Under the pieces are notes generated by a model. That model was not told the origin of the DNA and ran no database searches. It saw only the letters and a list, made by a program, of their open reading frames with translations. Positions 50,626 through 60,568 of a stretch of DNA of 64,000 bases are shown piece after piece (positions within the stretch are counted from its first letter, which is position 1; each line of letters starts with the position of its first letter). Source of the DNA: Galbula dea (lineage: Eukaryota; Chordata; Aves; Piciformes; Galbulidae). The stretch is from the NCBI GenBank assembly GCA_013399015.1, contig VWZX01009189.1, positions 310,001-374,000 on the forward strand, read 5' to 3'. The position numbers and the translations under genes were made by a program.

Positions 50626-51359
50626 TTAGAACTGACAAAGAACAAGTAAAGAGTCTATCTGAGGCACTGGGAAGTATCTTTCACATAATACATAGAGCAA
50701 TACCAGAAAGTTTTGGCAATTCAGCATTTCTGTTGTCTTAGCTCCCTAGAAATCCACTGCTTTTGAATTGCTGAATAGCTGTCAGAATTCTCCCCCATAA
50801 ATGTCCTAAATAGTGGCAAAGACATCAGCATTTACTACCTTAAACCTGCTAGGTAAACTCTACTGCAGAGCCAATTAAATATCACTCCTAGAAACATCTT
50901 GAGAATTAGTTTTTTCTCAGAATTTCCTTTGATCTTTCATATTTCCCATGTGAGGACAATTCAGCACACTCTCTGTTTCCACATCAGTGAAATGAAATCA
51001 TTCTAGTGGTGACTGTAGCTCTGCATAAATAAGCATCCAGATCAATTTTATGGCTTAAGAATGGGGTAGTGTTAAGTACACACACATTAAGGCTTTGGCA
51101 CCAGTTAACTTGACCAACTATCTGAATGAATTGTAGCACAACCATCTCCACTGTCCCCATTTTTAGCACTGTTTATTTCTTCAGTCTGCACAGACCTGAG
51201 CAATGTCACTCTGAGTAATCATTACAGCTGACAGACTACCTGATTCATTTAACCAAATCACTGTAAGCTTGTTTAAGAAGATTAAAAAAGCTGTATATTG
51301 ATTTAGCAATAGAAGGTACTTTTAATCAATTTAAAGAGCATCCATACAAGGTGGTTGTA
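50626..51359. other. Unique intronic sequence
   Basis: No exon or repeat recognised between the CR1 copy and the foldback. Confidence 0.4.
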
Positions 51360-51449
51360 TCAATTTAACTGATCAGTTTAGCAGGTGATCCAGCCAGATT
51401 GATGCCTCAGTCTAACTGGATCACCTGCTAACCTGTTCAGTTAAACTGA
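51360..51449. repeat. 42-bp inverted repeat with 6-nt loop (foldback)
   Basis: Left arm 51360-51401 and right arm 51408-51449 are reverse complements at 36 of 42 positions, separated by atgcct. The longest uninterrupted match is 15 bp (ttagcaggtgatcca, 51379-51393, pairing with 51416-51430). On the minus-strand (Sidekick-sense) RNA three of the six mismatches become G-U wobbles, so a long, nearly continuous hairpin is expected. Weaker complementarity continues outside (tacaa on the left, ttgta on the right). It could be a remnant palindromic MITE, a miRNA-like hairpin or a local inverted duplication. I do not recognise the family. Confidence 0.8.
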
Positions 51450-51984
51450 CGTGCCTCTTGTTGTACAGAAAACATGTTAAATACCCAACATGCTCCACAG
51501 TTAAGAAACTCAGTTCCCACAGGGTATTTGGACATTTCTCATGGATTTATATGCATCCTATCCATGTGTCAGGTTTGCTCTGGTTATTAGGTTGCCATAT
51601 TTACTCCCAGAATTTCAGAGAGAGCAATATGTGAGTGGACGCTATATGGTTTTTGCAGTACCTTGAGGGAGCAGCAGTCATACTGCACATATAGTGCACT
51701 GGTGATTGGTATGTGTACCACTAATCTGGCACTCCCTGAACTCACCAGCTTTACTATACCACATATATCAAACTTCCAAGGAGGTTCACACTCTCAGAAT
51801 GTGTACTTCTGCTAGTAAAGCATTCAGAAATTCCTACACAAGCCAGACAAACATCCTCAGATTCATTTCAGATACAATTTCTGACCATGAAAATAAAATT
51901 TATGTAGAAAACTTTAAATATATTTTCCCCCTACTATAGAACAGAGTTTCAGAGTTTTCCCATTTCTAAGCATTACCACAGTGC
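51450..51984. other. Unique intronic sequence
   Basis: No exon or repeat recognised. A 77-codon plus frame (51706-51939) has no recognisable motif. Confidence 0.4.
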
Positions 51985-52200
51985 TAGATTGGATGTCAGA
52001 AAAGCTTTCTTCACTGAAAGAGTTGTTAGGCATTGGCCCAGGCTGCCCAGGGCACTGGTGGAGTCACCATCCATGGAAATAGATAGAAAGAGTCTGGATG
52101 TGGCACTCGGGGACATGGTTTAGCAGCGTGGTGGTGGTAGGCTGACAGTTGGACCTCGTGATTCTAGAGGTCTCTTCCAACCTTAATGGCTCTGTGATTT
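51985..52200 (+). mobile_element. CR1 LINE, 3' fragment
   Basis: Starts tagattggatgtcagaaaag and continues through cttcactgaaagagttgtt, caggctgcccagg and ggagtcaccatccatgga to ggacctcgtgattctagagg and the tail ggctctgtgattt. These are the last ORF2 codons plus 3' UTR of CR1, in plus orientation. The tggtggtagg insertion near 52130 is not in the consensus I recall. Confidence 0.9.
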
Positions 52201-54555
52201 CAGCCTAACAATCTCAACAGGGTAGGAGTAAAAGTAAAACATAGTATATGAAAATGAGGATTTTATATTAAAGAATACATGACACACATCTCTCTACTTG
52301 CAGTTTTCCCAGACTGTAAGAGAACTCACACAAATCTCATTTTCAGACATTTCACACTTGCCTAGGTCACCCTGTTCTGCTCCCTGTAATAGCTCCCAAG
52401 AAGCTGTCTGATACCTGGCTAACAAGTGCTTTTTCACCACCTGCACATTTTTGATTTGTGTATTCTCAGCACTGACAAAAAAAAATAAATTGCAATGTGG
52501 CAGGAGTGGAGAAAGTAGGTTCTTAATGGTTAATAACTCAGGATTTGTCACTTAGCTCTCTTCAAGAGATTGCCCAGAAACCCATTGTTTCATCTTCCAG
52601 CTGTTTCCCAGCAAATTACTATTAAATTATTCATAAATTATTACACAGTTCCTTCTCATCCCCACAATAGTAATTTTAACAGTTGCAAAGAGCCTGTAAC
52701 ACTAGCTTTCAGGTTCAAAAAAAATGCACATAAGCAGCAGTAAAATAGTAAAATATACAGTACAAATGAATAAAATTAAAATTGAAGAAGAGTTTTCCCT
52801 TTCTAAGGTAAGCTGGAAGGACTCTCCACCTTTTCTGGAACTCAGCAATATCCCATTACCATCAGTTGCTAGCACCTCTGTCCCTTCAAACACGTGAAAA
52901 TATAATACACAGATGAAAATAACCACAGACATTCTTGGCACTTCAACAGTTTCCTAATAAATTAGGCAAGTAAAAAAAGATTTTATCTACATTTTTTAAT
53001 GTTACAGCTAACCCCTTCAGCCTCTAAATAAAACTGTGCAGGTGAAAACACAGAATAGCTTCATAACTGTTCCAGGAAAGGATAAATGAGCATGCTTTGA
53101 GATAATAGCTAATCAAAGTGCAGGTACTATGCCATTAGTGGGTGAGCTGCTAATTAGTCAAAAAGAAATACAGCTATCATTGCAAGCTCAAAAAGATAAG
53201 GGAAAAAAAACAGTCAGAATTTTATCATGAGGAAAACAGTACTAAGCAGAACTAAGTAAAAAAAAAATCAGACTCTTATTAAACCAAAACCCAATGCAGT
53301 ATTAAGTTACTTCACTGAAGTGGAAGTAATTGAGAGATGAGCATTTACTTTTCCAAAATGTATCATGAAAATGAACAGCATGAGGGAAGTGCAGACATTC
53401 AGCAGATCTGGCCCCTTCTGCTGCACCAGCACCATTAAAACCACATGAATTACTTTGTCAAACTGCTTGAGAAGTACAGAGATGGTTTTGAAATAGTCAT
53501 TTATCTCAAACTTGGTCTGAACGAGACTACTTTATTCTCTTTAAATCTTAATTAGCATACTTAAAATGTAAGTTGTGTTATCAAATATAATTAATCATAT
53601 TTTAAGGTGGGTGCATTTTGAGCTTTAGATTGACTTACATTCTGCTGCTTGGTATAATCTTGTGCCCATCTCTAAACCATGTCACTTGTGGCCTTGGATA
53701 GCTGAGGACATGCAGGAAGTTCAGAACCGCAGCTTTTCCTTCAGTCACTGCTTTTCTCTGGTTTGTGTCCATGAAATTTCCCATGTCTGCAAAGAAAAGA
53801 ATTACACTAAGAGTCCTGGAAGTTCTTGTCCCTCTCCCCCTTTCTCTTCAGCAGACAAAGAAACACCTGTGTTTTGCAATAGTCACTGGCATTACCATCA
53901 TCAGCCAACATGACACTAGAAATCATGAGATTTAGGTGACCATAAGGCAAACTCAAGTGCTGCTAGTGCTCACAAGCAGCACATCAGTCAGCAGTCCTGC
54001 ATGGCCTCAGTGTTCTTCTGCAGTAACTGAGTGGTTTTAACTGGAAGTGACATTTTAATGGAGATTTGTTTTGTGGCTTTTTAAATAAATCTTTGCAGAA
54101 TATAAATATATAAAACCCCTGTGCCGTGGAAAGAAATGCAAATGTTTTCTATGGTTTTGTCAATGTTTTGGTCATCATTTTGTAAATCCTTTTGTCTGTA
54201 GCTACACAAATAGACAAGTAGCTGTATCAGTTGTAGTCAAACCAATGTCTAGTCACATCTGTTCAAATAAACCATTATACCCAAAGGGATATCAAAATCA
54301 CATGGCTGTAGTCATGGTGGTAGCTATTAGTTCTTCTGGCACTACATTATGATTTAAACAGTGCATCTAGATCTTTGACATTTACACAGGCATCAGCAGG
54401 ACTAAAGAGCAGCTTTTAGCAAAAACTTTAATGGGAAAAAGAAAACTACAAATACAGAACCTCTGTCTCTGGAGGATTTATGTCATAGACAAGTTCACAT
54501 ATCTATGTAACCTCTGTAAAAATTCAGTGAACATTTTCTTCTTAAGCTTCTTGTT
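52201..54555. other. Unique intronic sequence
   Basis: No exon or transposon recognised. Short open frames only. Confidence 0.4.
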
Positions 54556-55168
54556 GAAGGCTAACAGCATCCTGACTCCCATCAGAAACAGTGTGGAGAG
54601 CAGGACTAGGGCAGGGACCGTGCCCTTGTACTCAGCACTGGTGAGGTAACATCTTTATTACTGGGTTCAGTTTTGGGCCCCTCACCCCAAGGAGGACATT
54701 GAGGTGTTGGAGCACGTCCAGAGAACAGCAACAAGGCTGGTGAAGGCTCTAGAGCACAAGTGTTGTAAGGAGCAGCTGAGGGAACGGGGGTTGTTTAGCC
54801 TGGAGAACAGGAAGCTCAGGGGAGACCTTCTCGCTCTGTAACTACCTGAAAGGAGGTTGGAGCAAGATGGAAATTGGTCTCTTCTCCCAAGTAATAAGTG
54901 ATAGACAAGAGGAAATGGCCTCAAGTTGCACCAGGGATGTTTAGGTTGGACATTAGTAGAAATTTCTTCCCCAAAAGGGTTGTTAAGCCCTGGCACAGGC
55001 TGCCCAAGGCAGTGGTGGAGCCACCATCTTTGGAGGTGTTTGGAAGACATGTAGCTGTAGTGCTGAGGGACATGTTTTAGGGGTGACCTGACAGTGATGG
55101 GTAAAGGGCTGGACTTGATGACCTTAAAGGTGTTTTCCAGCCTAAACCATTTTGTTTCTGTAATTCTT
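54556..55168 (+). mobile_element. CR1 LINE 3' fragment, about 610 bp (CR1-F-like)
   Basis: Begins in ORF2 at gaaggctaacagcatcctga and runs through cagtgtggagagcaggacta, gggttcagttttgggcccct and aggacattgaggtgttggag to ttgatgaccttaaaggtgtt and tctgtaattct. Translated pieces include FRLDISRNFF, WHRLPKAVVE and PPSLEVF. Frames are broken, so it is inactive. The ttttgggcccctca block is what I associate with CR1-F; the subfamily is from memory. Confidence 0.92.
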
Positions 55169-58100
55169 TTGGATTTGGCATCCTGTTGCTGTCCATTAAA
55201 ATAACCAGGGCTGTCAGCTCCTACTTGTTCACCATACGAAAATCTTTATGTACTTTAATTTGCTTTAAACCAAGAAACTGACACACAGAGAGAACTACTC
55301 TGCTTTCTGCTACTGAAATAATCTCTTTTTTAAAGTTTTTTTTCTTTTTCCTTTTTTTTTCAGGACCACATTGTTCTTTACAGGTTCTCTGCTGCAGAGA
55401 GGGATGGAAAAGACATGGAAAGATAGAAGGCTCCTCTCAGGTCTGTGGATGGTATGAGATGAGAAGAGACAGAAGAAGAGCAGAAATTAAAAACACATGG
55501 TATTTTAAAGAAGCTTTAATCATCTTTGTGATTTTCAAGTTATTTATTCAGACATAATCAGCATTGTACTTCCTCTGTTGCTCCATATTTCTTACAGCTG
55601 TAATCAGATCATGTACTTGAAAAGGAGTTTCAAACTGCGGAGGTGGATCTAATTAACTTCACTCTCACATGATTAGTTTAGTCTTCACCATCCAAGAGTT
55701 TTTAAGCCCATTCTGTAATTAAGATTTACTCTGCAGTTTTCTCACAAATATCTGTTCCCATTCAGTTAAGTATTATGTTAGCATGTGTTGAGAACAGTTT
55801 TAAATTATTTAATAAGTTCCCTGCTACTTCAGAAATCGAGGAGATGGCAAATACCTCAGATGTTTCTCACTGCACATTACAGTTGTGCCTTTCCATTTTT
55901 CACTACAGATCTTAAGTATATTTAGAAACATCCTCTATCCAGTGGCAAAAGTAGTTAATTTTCTGTGAACCCTTCCGAGTTAAACATCTAACACACAGTT
56001 CCCAGTAGCTCCTGATGGCTGGATCAGATGACTTCAGTCACCCCCTGAAATGTTGCTTTCTGCCATGTTGCAAGAGTAACCAAAAAGTAAATATGGTAAA
56101 ATATCAGATACTTCATTATATCAGAAATTAAATCAATTAATTCAGATTGAAAAATTAACATACAGAAAACAATCCAGAATGGTATCAGGAGCTATGCTGG
56201 GTAGAAGAGAAAGAGGATATTTAAAACTTGTAGAACATTTTAATCTGCAGGAGTTAAGTGCAAATCTGAAAAGTTTCACTCTAGAAGCCACATGTCACAC
56301 TAGATTCAAGACCAAAGGTCTCTCCTATAAGATATGCTTTGCTTTGTCTCAATATCTTTATCAGTGAAAATAAATGAATAAATAAACAGAGTGCTTAATT
56401 CAGAGAAGTCTTAAGAGAGCTTTTTAGCCATGTTCAGCAATGCAGAACTGCAAATTAAATGGGGAGAAAATTAAAACCAAAGAAAAGCAAACAATTACAC
56501 TTCTTTCTCTCTCAAGAACAACCAAACACAAACAAAGGAGCCTGGAGAAACAACACACTTCACTGCAAATCCTTCCCTCATTCAGAGGGGAATAAAGCTG
56601 CATTTATTTTCAGGTGACAAAGTTCTTTAGCAGCAGTATCACAGTAAAGTATTCCTGTCTCTCCTCCTCACTGCAGTTCCCACAAGTACTTCCTCAAGAT
56701 TTGCTCCCTCCACTCTACCAGTACAACCGCCTGCACAGCTGTGCAGGGAATCAGACTGAGGGGAAAAGAACTATTTTAACAAACCCTACAAAATAACTGT
56801 TGTCTTGTTTTGGGTTTTGGAGAAGGTTCCCAGTCCATAGCTGCACAAACAGGTTTTCCTGTCGAGCCTAAAGGGACAGTGTGCTACACTACAACACAAG
56901 AGTGGGGATGATTAGTGGAATGGAGGAGAAAATGGGAACATTTTTCGGTACATTTTTCTCTGGAACTGCTACCAAAGCCTTTGTCCTCTGAAACCACACC
57001 TGTAGATACAAATCCAGAGGTATCCAGGCTAATCTAAAGGCAGAACAGGAAGCATCTCACCCCATGTTCCTGTTCTTCTCCATCTTCCCCTTCTAACCTT
57101 GCTGGAGATCTCCCACCCCACTCATAGTTCTGTTCACTCACATCAGCTTTTACTAGATTCTCTCTGACCTTATATAATTCACCAAAACAGAAAAACAATG
57201 TTCAGAAAAGGACTTGCAATGGTCTGACACATGTCAGAATGAGCACAAAGTCACGAGAAGGTTTCTAAGGCAGGGGCATAAGGGTTGGTAGAAGGCAAGG
57301 GAGGAAAATCCCATTTTATCAGTAGTTTCTTTTTATGTTAGCTCCCAGGATCTCCGAAACAGTATCACTGAGAGACCAAGCATCAAATTATCTGCATTGC
57401 CAGTAATATCAGTATACTAACATAATTTACTGTAATGTAGTAAACTGGTGATCATGATACCAAAACTTAAATAGTAGCATTTGCAACTGTTTTTCTTTTC
57501 AAACACAGGAAATTTCATGTAATTTCCCTCCTGACATAGTGATTAACATAAATCACTTCCTCAGAATTGAGTTACCAATAAATAATTTGATTTATCTAAA
57601 TTCCACTTATCAAGTGACATTTACCACTACTGAATTTTCCATTATTGACCCTGAAGAAGAGAAATTTGCCCCATGTATCAGATTGATTACACATAATACA
57701 CAAGCCTATCTTTTTTAATCTGGTGGTGGTGGTTTTGTTTTTACTTTGGGAAAAAAGAACTAATTTTATTATTATTTCCAAAAATGTTACTTGGATTACA
57801 TTTTCTGTATTTTTTCTATACCTGAAAAGAAGAAAATTCAGGTATGCAATCATTTCTTAGGTCATGTTAACTACTATTAACACCTACGAAAATCAACGTA
57901 GCATCTCCAAATGGAAGTCAGAACTCAAATCAAAGGCCCTACTCAAAATATTTGCACAGTCTAAACTGAAGTGGTACAAAGATTGAAGGGTTTGGTTCAG
58001 AAAGATGCAGAGAAGAGGCTTTTAACATTCTGTTAACAAGGTTTTCCTTATGAAACACCTGCTTATATTGTATCACACATTGTGATCTGAAATCTTCATG

Positions 58101-58498
58101 GAGCTATCCCCATCACACGGTTTTCTTGCAGACATCCCCTGCTGTCCTCTGGGCTCTCTTGGTTTTTTAATTGTTTTGATTGACTGACTGTTTCATGCTA
58201 TAAGGGCCCTTCTTAAACCCTGTGTATTCAGGGAAAGGTATAATAGTTCTAACATGCTACAGCTATCTCCAAATGATCTCTTTGATGGCTTTGAACAGCT
58301 TAAAGCTTGCTCTAGTGACTTCATGTTGCACCTCTTTGAAGCGCTTCCCATAGGTGGGAAACACCTTGTGATGCAACTACTTTAACATTTATTAATAATA
58401 TCTAAACTTTTTAGACTACCAAATGTTATTGGTATGTTGGGTTTTTATCCACCAAAAGATCCAGCTAGCTAATGAAGCAGAGAGTAAGTTCCATTGAA
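55169..58498. other. Intron just downstream of the Sidekick exon
   Basis: Begins (in transcript order) at the donor near 58499 and continues leftward. Contains a T-rich run at 55325-55360 and a short GGT repeat near 57722. No further exon with matching phase (needs to start in phase 1) was recognised here. Confidence 0.45.
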
Positions 58499-58504
58499 AC
58501 ATAC
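58499..58504 (-). promoter_or_regulatory. 5' splice donor of the Sidekick exon
   Basis: The minus strand reads GGCAT|gtatgt, a good match to the vertebrate donor consensus. Using it leaves one exon base (T) of a split codon, consistent with the family's conserved Ala-Tyr step. An ORF caller would run through it and add a false tail starting CMFQW. Confidence 0.8.
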
Positions 58505-58611
58505 ATGCCACGTGAACTTCAGCTCTCCTCTGCAGCAGCGCTCCCATCCTGTTCCGTACCACACACTGATAAAAGCCAGCATCAGACCTCTGCAGAGCTG
58601 GGATGATGTAC
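58505..58611 (-). CDS. SDK1: Internal coding exon of Sidekick cell-adhesion protein (probably SDK1), end of an N-terminal Ig-like domain
   Basis: Read on the minus strand this is 1 nt, 35 codons, 1 nt (107 bp). It follows an acceptor (RC of 58612-58620, gtcttgcag) and precedes a donor gtatgt (RC of 58499-58504), so the flanking introns are phase 2 and phase 1. The peptide begins YIIPALQRS, carries the Ig F-strand motif DAGFYQC (Asp, Tyr and the disulphide Cys at about residues 10-16), then VVRNRMGALLQR and a G strand ending EVHVA. The split T at the end fits a Tyr codon completed in the next exon, as expected for the family's VAYMG. From memory, RNRMGALLQR is diagnostic of Sidekick proteins, which are transmembrane Ig/fibronectin-III homophilic adhesion molecules that guide lamina-specific synapses in the retina. 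YIIP and LQ..DAGFY, plus the very long introns, favour SDK1 over SDK2, but the paralogue is an inference. No frameshift or stop is seen. The open frame running past the donor is intron read-through. Confidence 0.82.
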
Positions 58612-58630
58612 CTGCAAGACAAGATGCAGA
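58612..58630 (-). promoter_or_regulatory. 3' splice acceptor of the Sidekick exon
   Basis: The minus strand reads tctgcatcttgtcttgcag, then the exon base G. It has an AG terminus with a moderately pyrimidine-rich lead-in. The exon starts on the last base of a codon (phase 2). The ATG a few codons upstream lies in the intron and is not a start. Confidence 0.78.
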
Positions 58631-59771
58631 ATGATAAAGGCAGATCAATGCTACTTCATGTGGCATTTCTTTTTTCTCCTCTAGTGTTTTCCAGGTTGTC
58701 TCAAATGCTTATTGTATTCTTTCTTACAAACATCATTCTCATATAAGCTGTGGTCTTTGCCTGCAGGCTGCAGCCAAATTGTCTGTACTATATAGAAGAG
58801 GAAAAAAAACACCTCTTGAAATACATAACATACACTTCAGTCTTAACATCTACACTTGATAAATACTGATTAGTTCTACACAAATAATTTTGAAATATAG
58901 ATTAAATGTTTTCCATAGTTTCATCTACCCTCATTCACAAGGCAAAGATGTTTGGTAATTTGTTCAGAGATGGCACAAAAAGACTGTAATCTAAATGTAG
59001 GCATTAGGAAGACTTGCAAAAAATATCCAAACTTTCCAATGAGGAAAAAAAAAAGATGATCACTGCACTGTGTGACTGCTGTAACTCAGAAGAATGCTAG
59101 AAAAGGCACAGTGCACTGTACTTTGTATCTGTTCTGCCCTTCACTGCACTTAAAAAGTGACTTAGTCCACTAATGCTCACCTTCCTCATTCAACTATATC
59201 TGATTACTCAACATGAAAACGAGCTGATAGGCACAGTTTAAATGTGGATAAAATACATGAATAATATAGATAATCCTGCATTAAACAAACATTAATCAAA
59301 GTACATATTCCCCCGGTCACCTTCTGGAGATATTATGGTAGGATTAATGAAAGTCTTTATGAAAAGATAAGGAAAAATAAAACTGCTGAATTTTAATCTT
59401 CAGAATTTAATTCCACTAAAAGAAAGCATCTCTTCTCCTATTCACACTACTCTACACACCCACATACAAGACTTAATATCTGAAGAGGATCAGACAGAAA
59501 AAAGACAAAAGAGGTAGGAGAAATCTAGTTTAAGTGATAAATGAAGACTATAATCACTGCATTATAATTACAATCAAGTACACTATAGCAAATAGGTCAG
59601 ACAACCAAATATAGGGAATTAAAACAGAGCCCAACACCATGAACAAATTTTAACAATGTACAACAGCTCCTCACAGTCCCTGGCTTCCTAAGGACACCAG
59701 TTTAGGTAAATGTGTTAGCTGGCTGCTTTCAGCCTAAACAGCCTCCTCCCGACCTCCTCTGGAGCAACCGG
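58631..59771. other. Intron just upstream of the Sidekick exon
   Basis: Unique sequence leading to the acceptor. A preceding exon ending in phase 2 is expected to the right. None was recognised here. Confidence 0.45.
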
Positions 59772-60568
59772 TAGATTGTCTCCATGAAGTTCAACAAGGG
59801 CAAGTGTAGAGTCCTGCACCTGGGGAGGGATAACCCCATGGGTCAGTCAGAAGCTAGGGGCTGATCTGCTGGAAAGCAGCTCTGCAAAGGGCCTGAGAGT
59901 GCTGGTGGACAACAAGTTCACCATGAGCCAGCAATGTGCCCTTGGGGCCAAAAAGGCTAATGGTCTCCTGGGGTGCATTAAGCCAACTGTGATCAGCAGG
60001 TTGGGAGAGGTTCTCCTCCCCCTCTACTCTGTCCTAGTGAAATCACACACCTGGAGTGTTGTGCCTGGTTCTGGTCTCCCCAGCTCAAGAGAGACAGGGA
60101 ATTACTGGAGAGAGTCCAGCAGAGGCTAGGAAAATGCTGGGGGGACTGAAGCATCTCTGGCAGGAAGAAAGGCTGAGAGCCCTGGGGCTGCTTAGCCTGG
60201 AGAAGAGCAGCCCCAGAGGAGATCTGCTCAATGCTGAGCAAGAGCTAAAGGGTAGGGGCAAGAGGATGGGGCCAGACTCTGCTCAGTGGTGCCCAGTGAC
60301 AGGACAAGGGGCAAATGGCACAAACTAGAACACGGGAAGTTCTACCTAAACATAAGGAAATACTCTGCTATGAGGGAGCCAGAGCTCTGGCCCAGACTCC
60401 CCAGAAAGGTTGTGGAGTGTCCTTCTGTGGAGAGATTCCCAATCCACCTAGAGGTGATCCTGGGCAACCTGCTCTGGATGACCCTCCTTTAGCAGAGGGG
60501 TTGGACTAGATGATCCCCACAGGACCCTTCCAACCTCTACCATTCTGTGAGTCTCTGATTCTGTGATT
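59772..60568 (+). mobile_element. CR1 LINE 3' fragment, about 800 bp, longest in the window
   Basis: Starts in the C-terminal half of ORF2 (atgaagttcaacaagggcaa, FNKGKCRVLHL) and runs through LVDNKFTMSQQCAL, AKKANGLLGCIK, EERLRALGLLSLEK, DRTRGKWHKLEHGKF and RLPRKVVECPS to the 3' UTR (ggggttggactagatgatcc) and tail gattctgtgatt. The frame shifts at least twice (register 1 to 2 near 60056, back to 1 near 60286), so it is a dead copy. Catalytic reverse-transcriptase and endonuclease domains are missing through 5' truncation. It lies about 1.2 kb upstream of the Sidekick exon and antisense to the gene. Confidence 0.95.

Noticed and set aside
58416..58622. Full 68-codon open frame around the Sidekick exon
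   Set aside because: The first few codons (MSCR) lie in the intron before the acceptor, and the part after the donor at 58504 (CMFQW onward) is intron read-through. Only 58505-58611 is exon.
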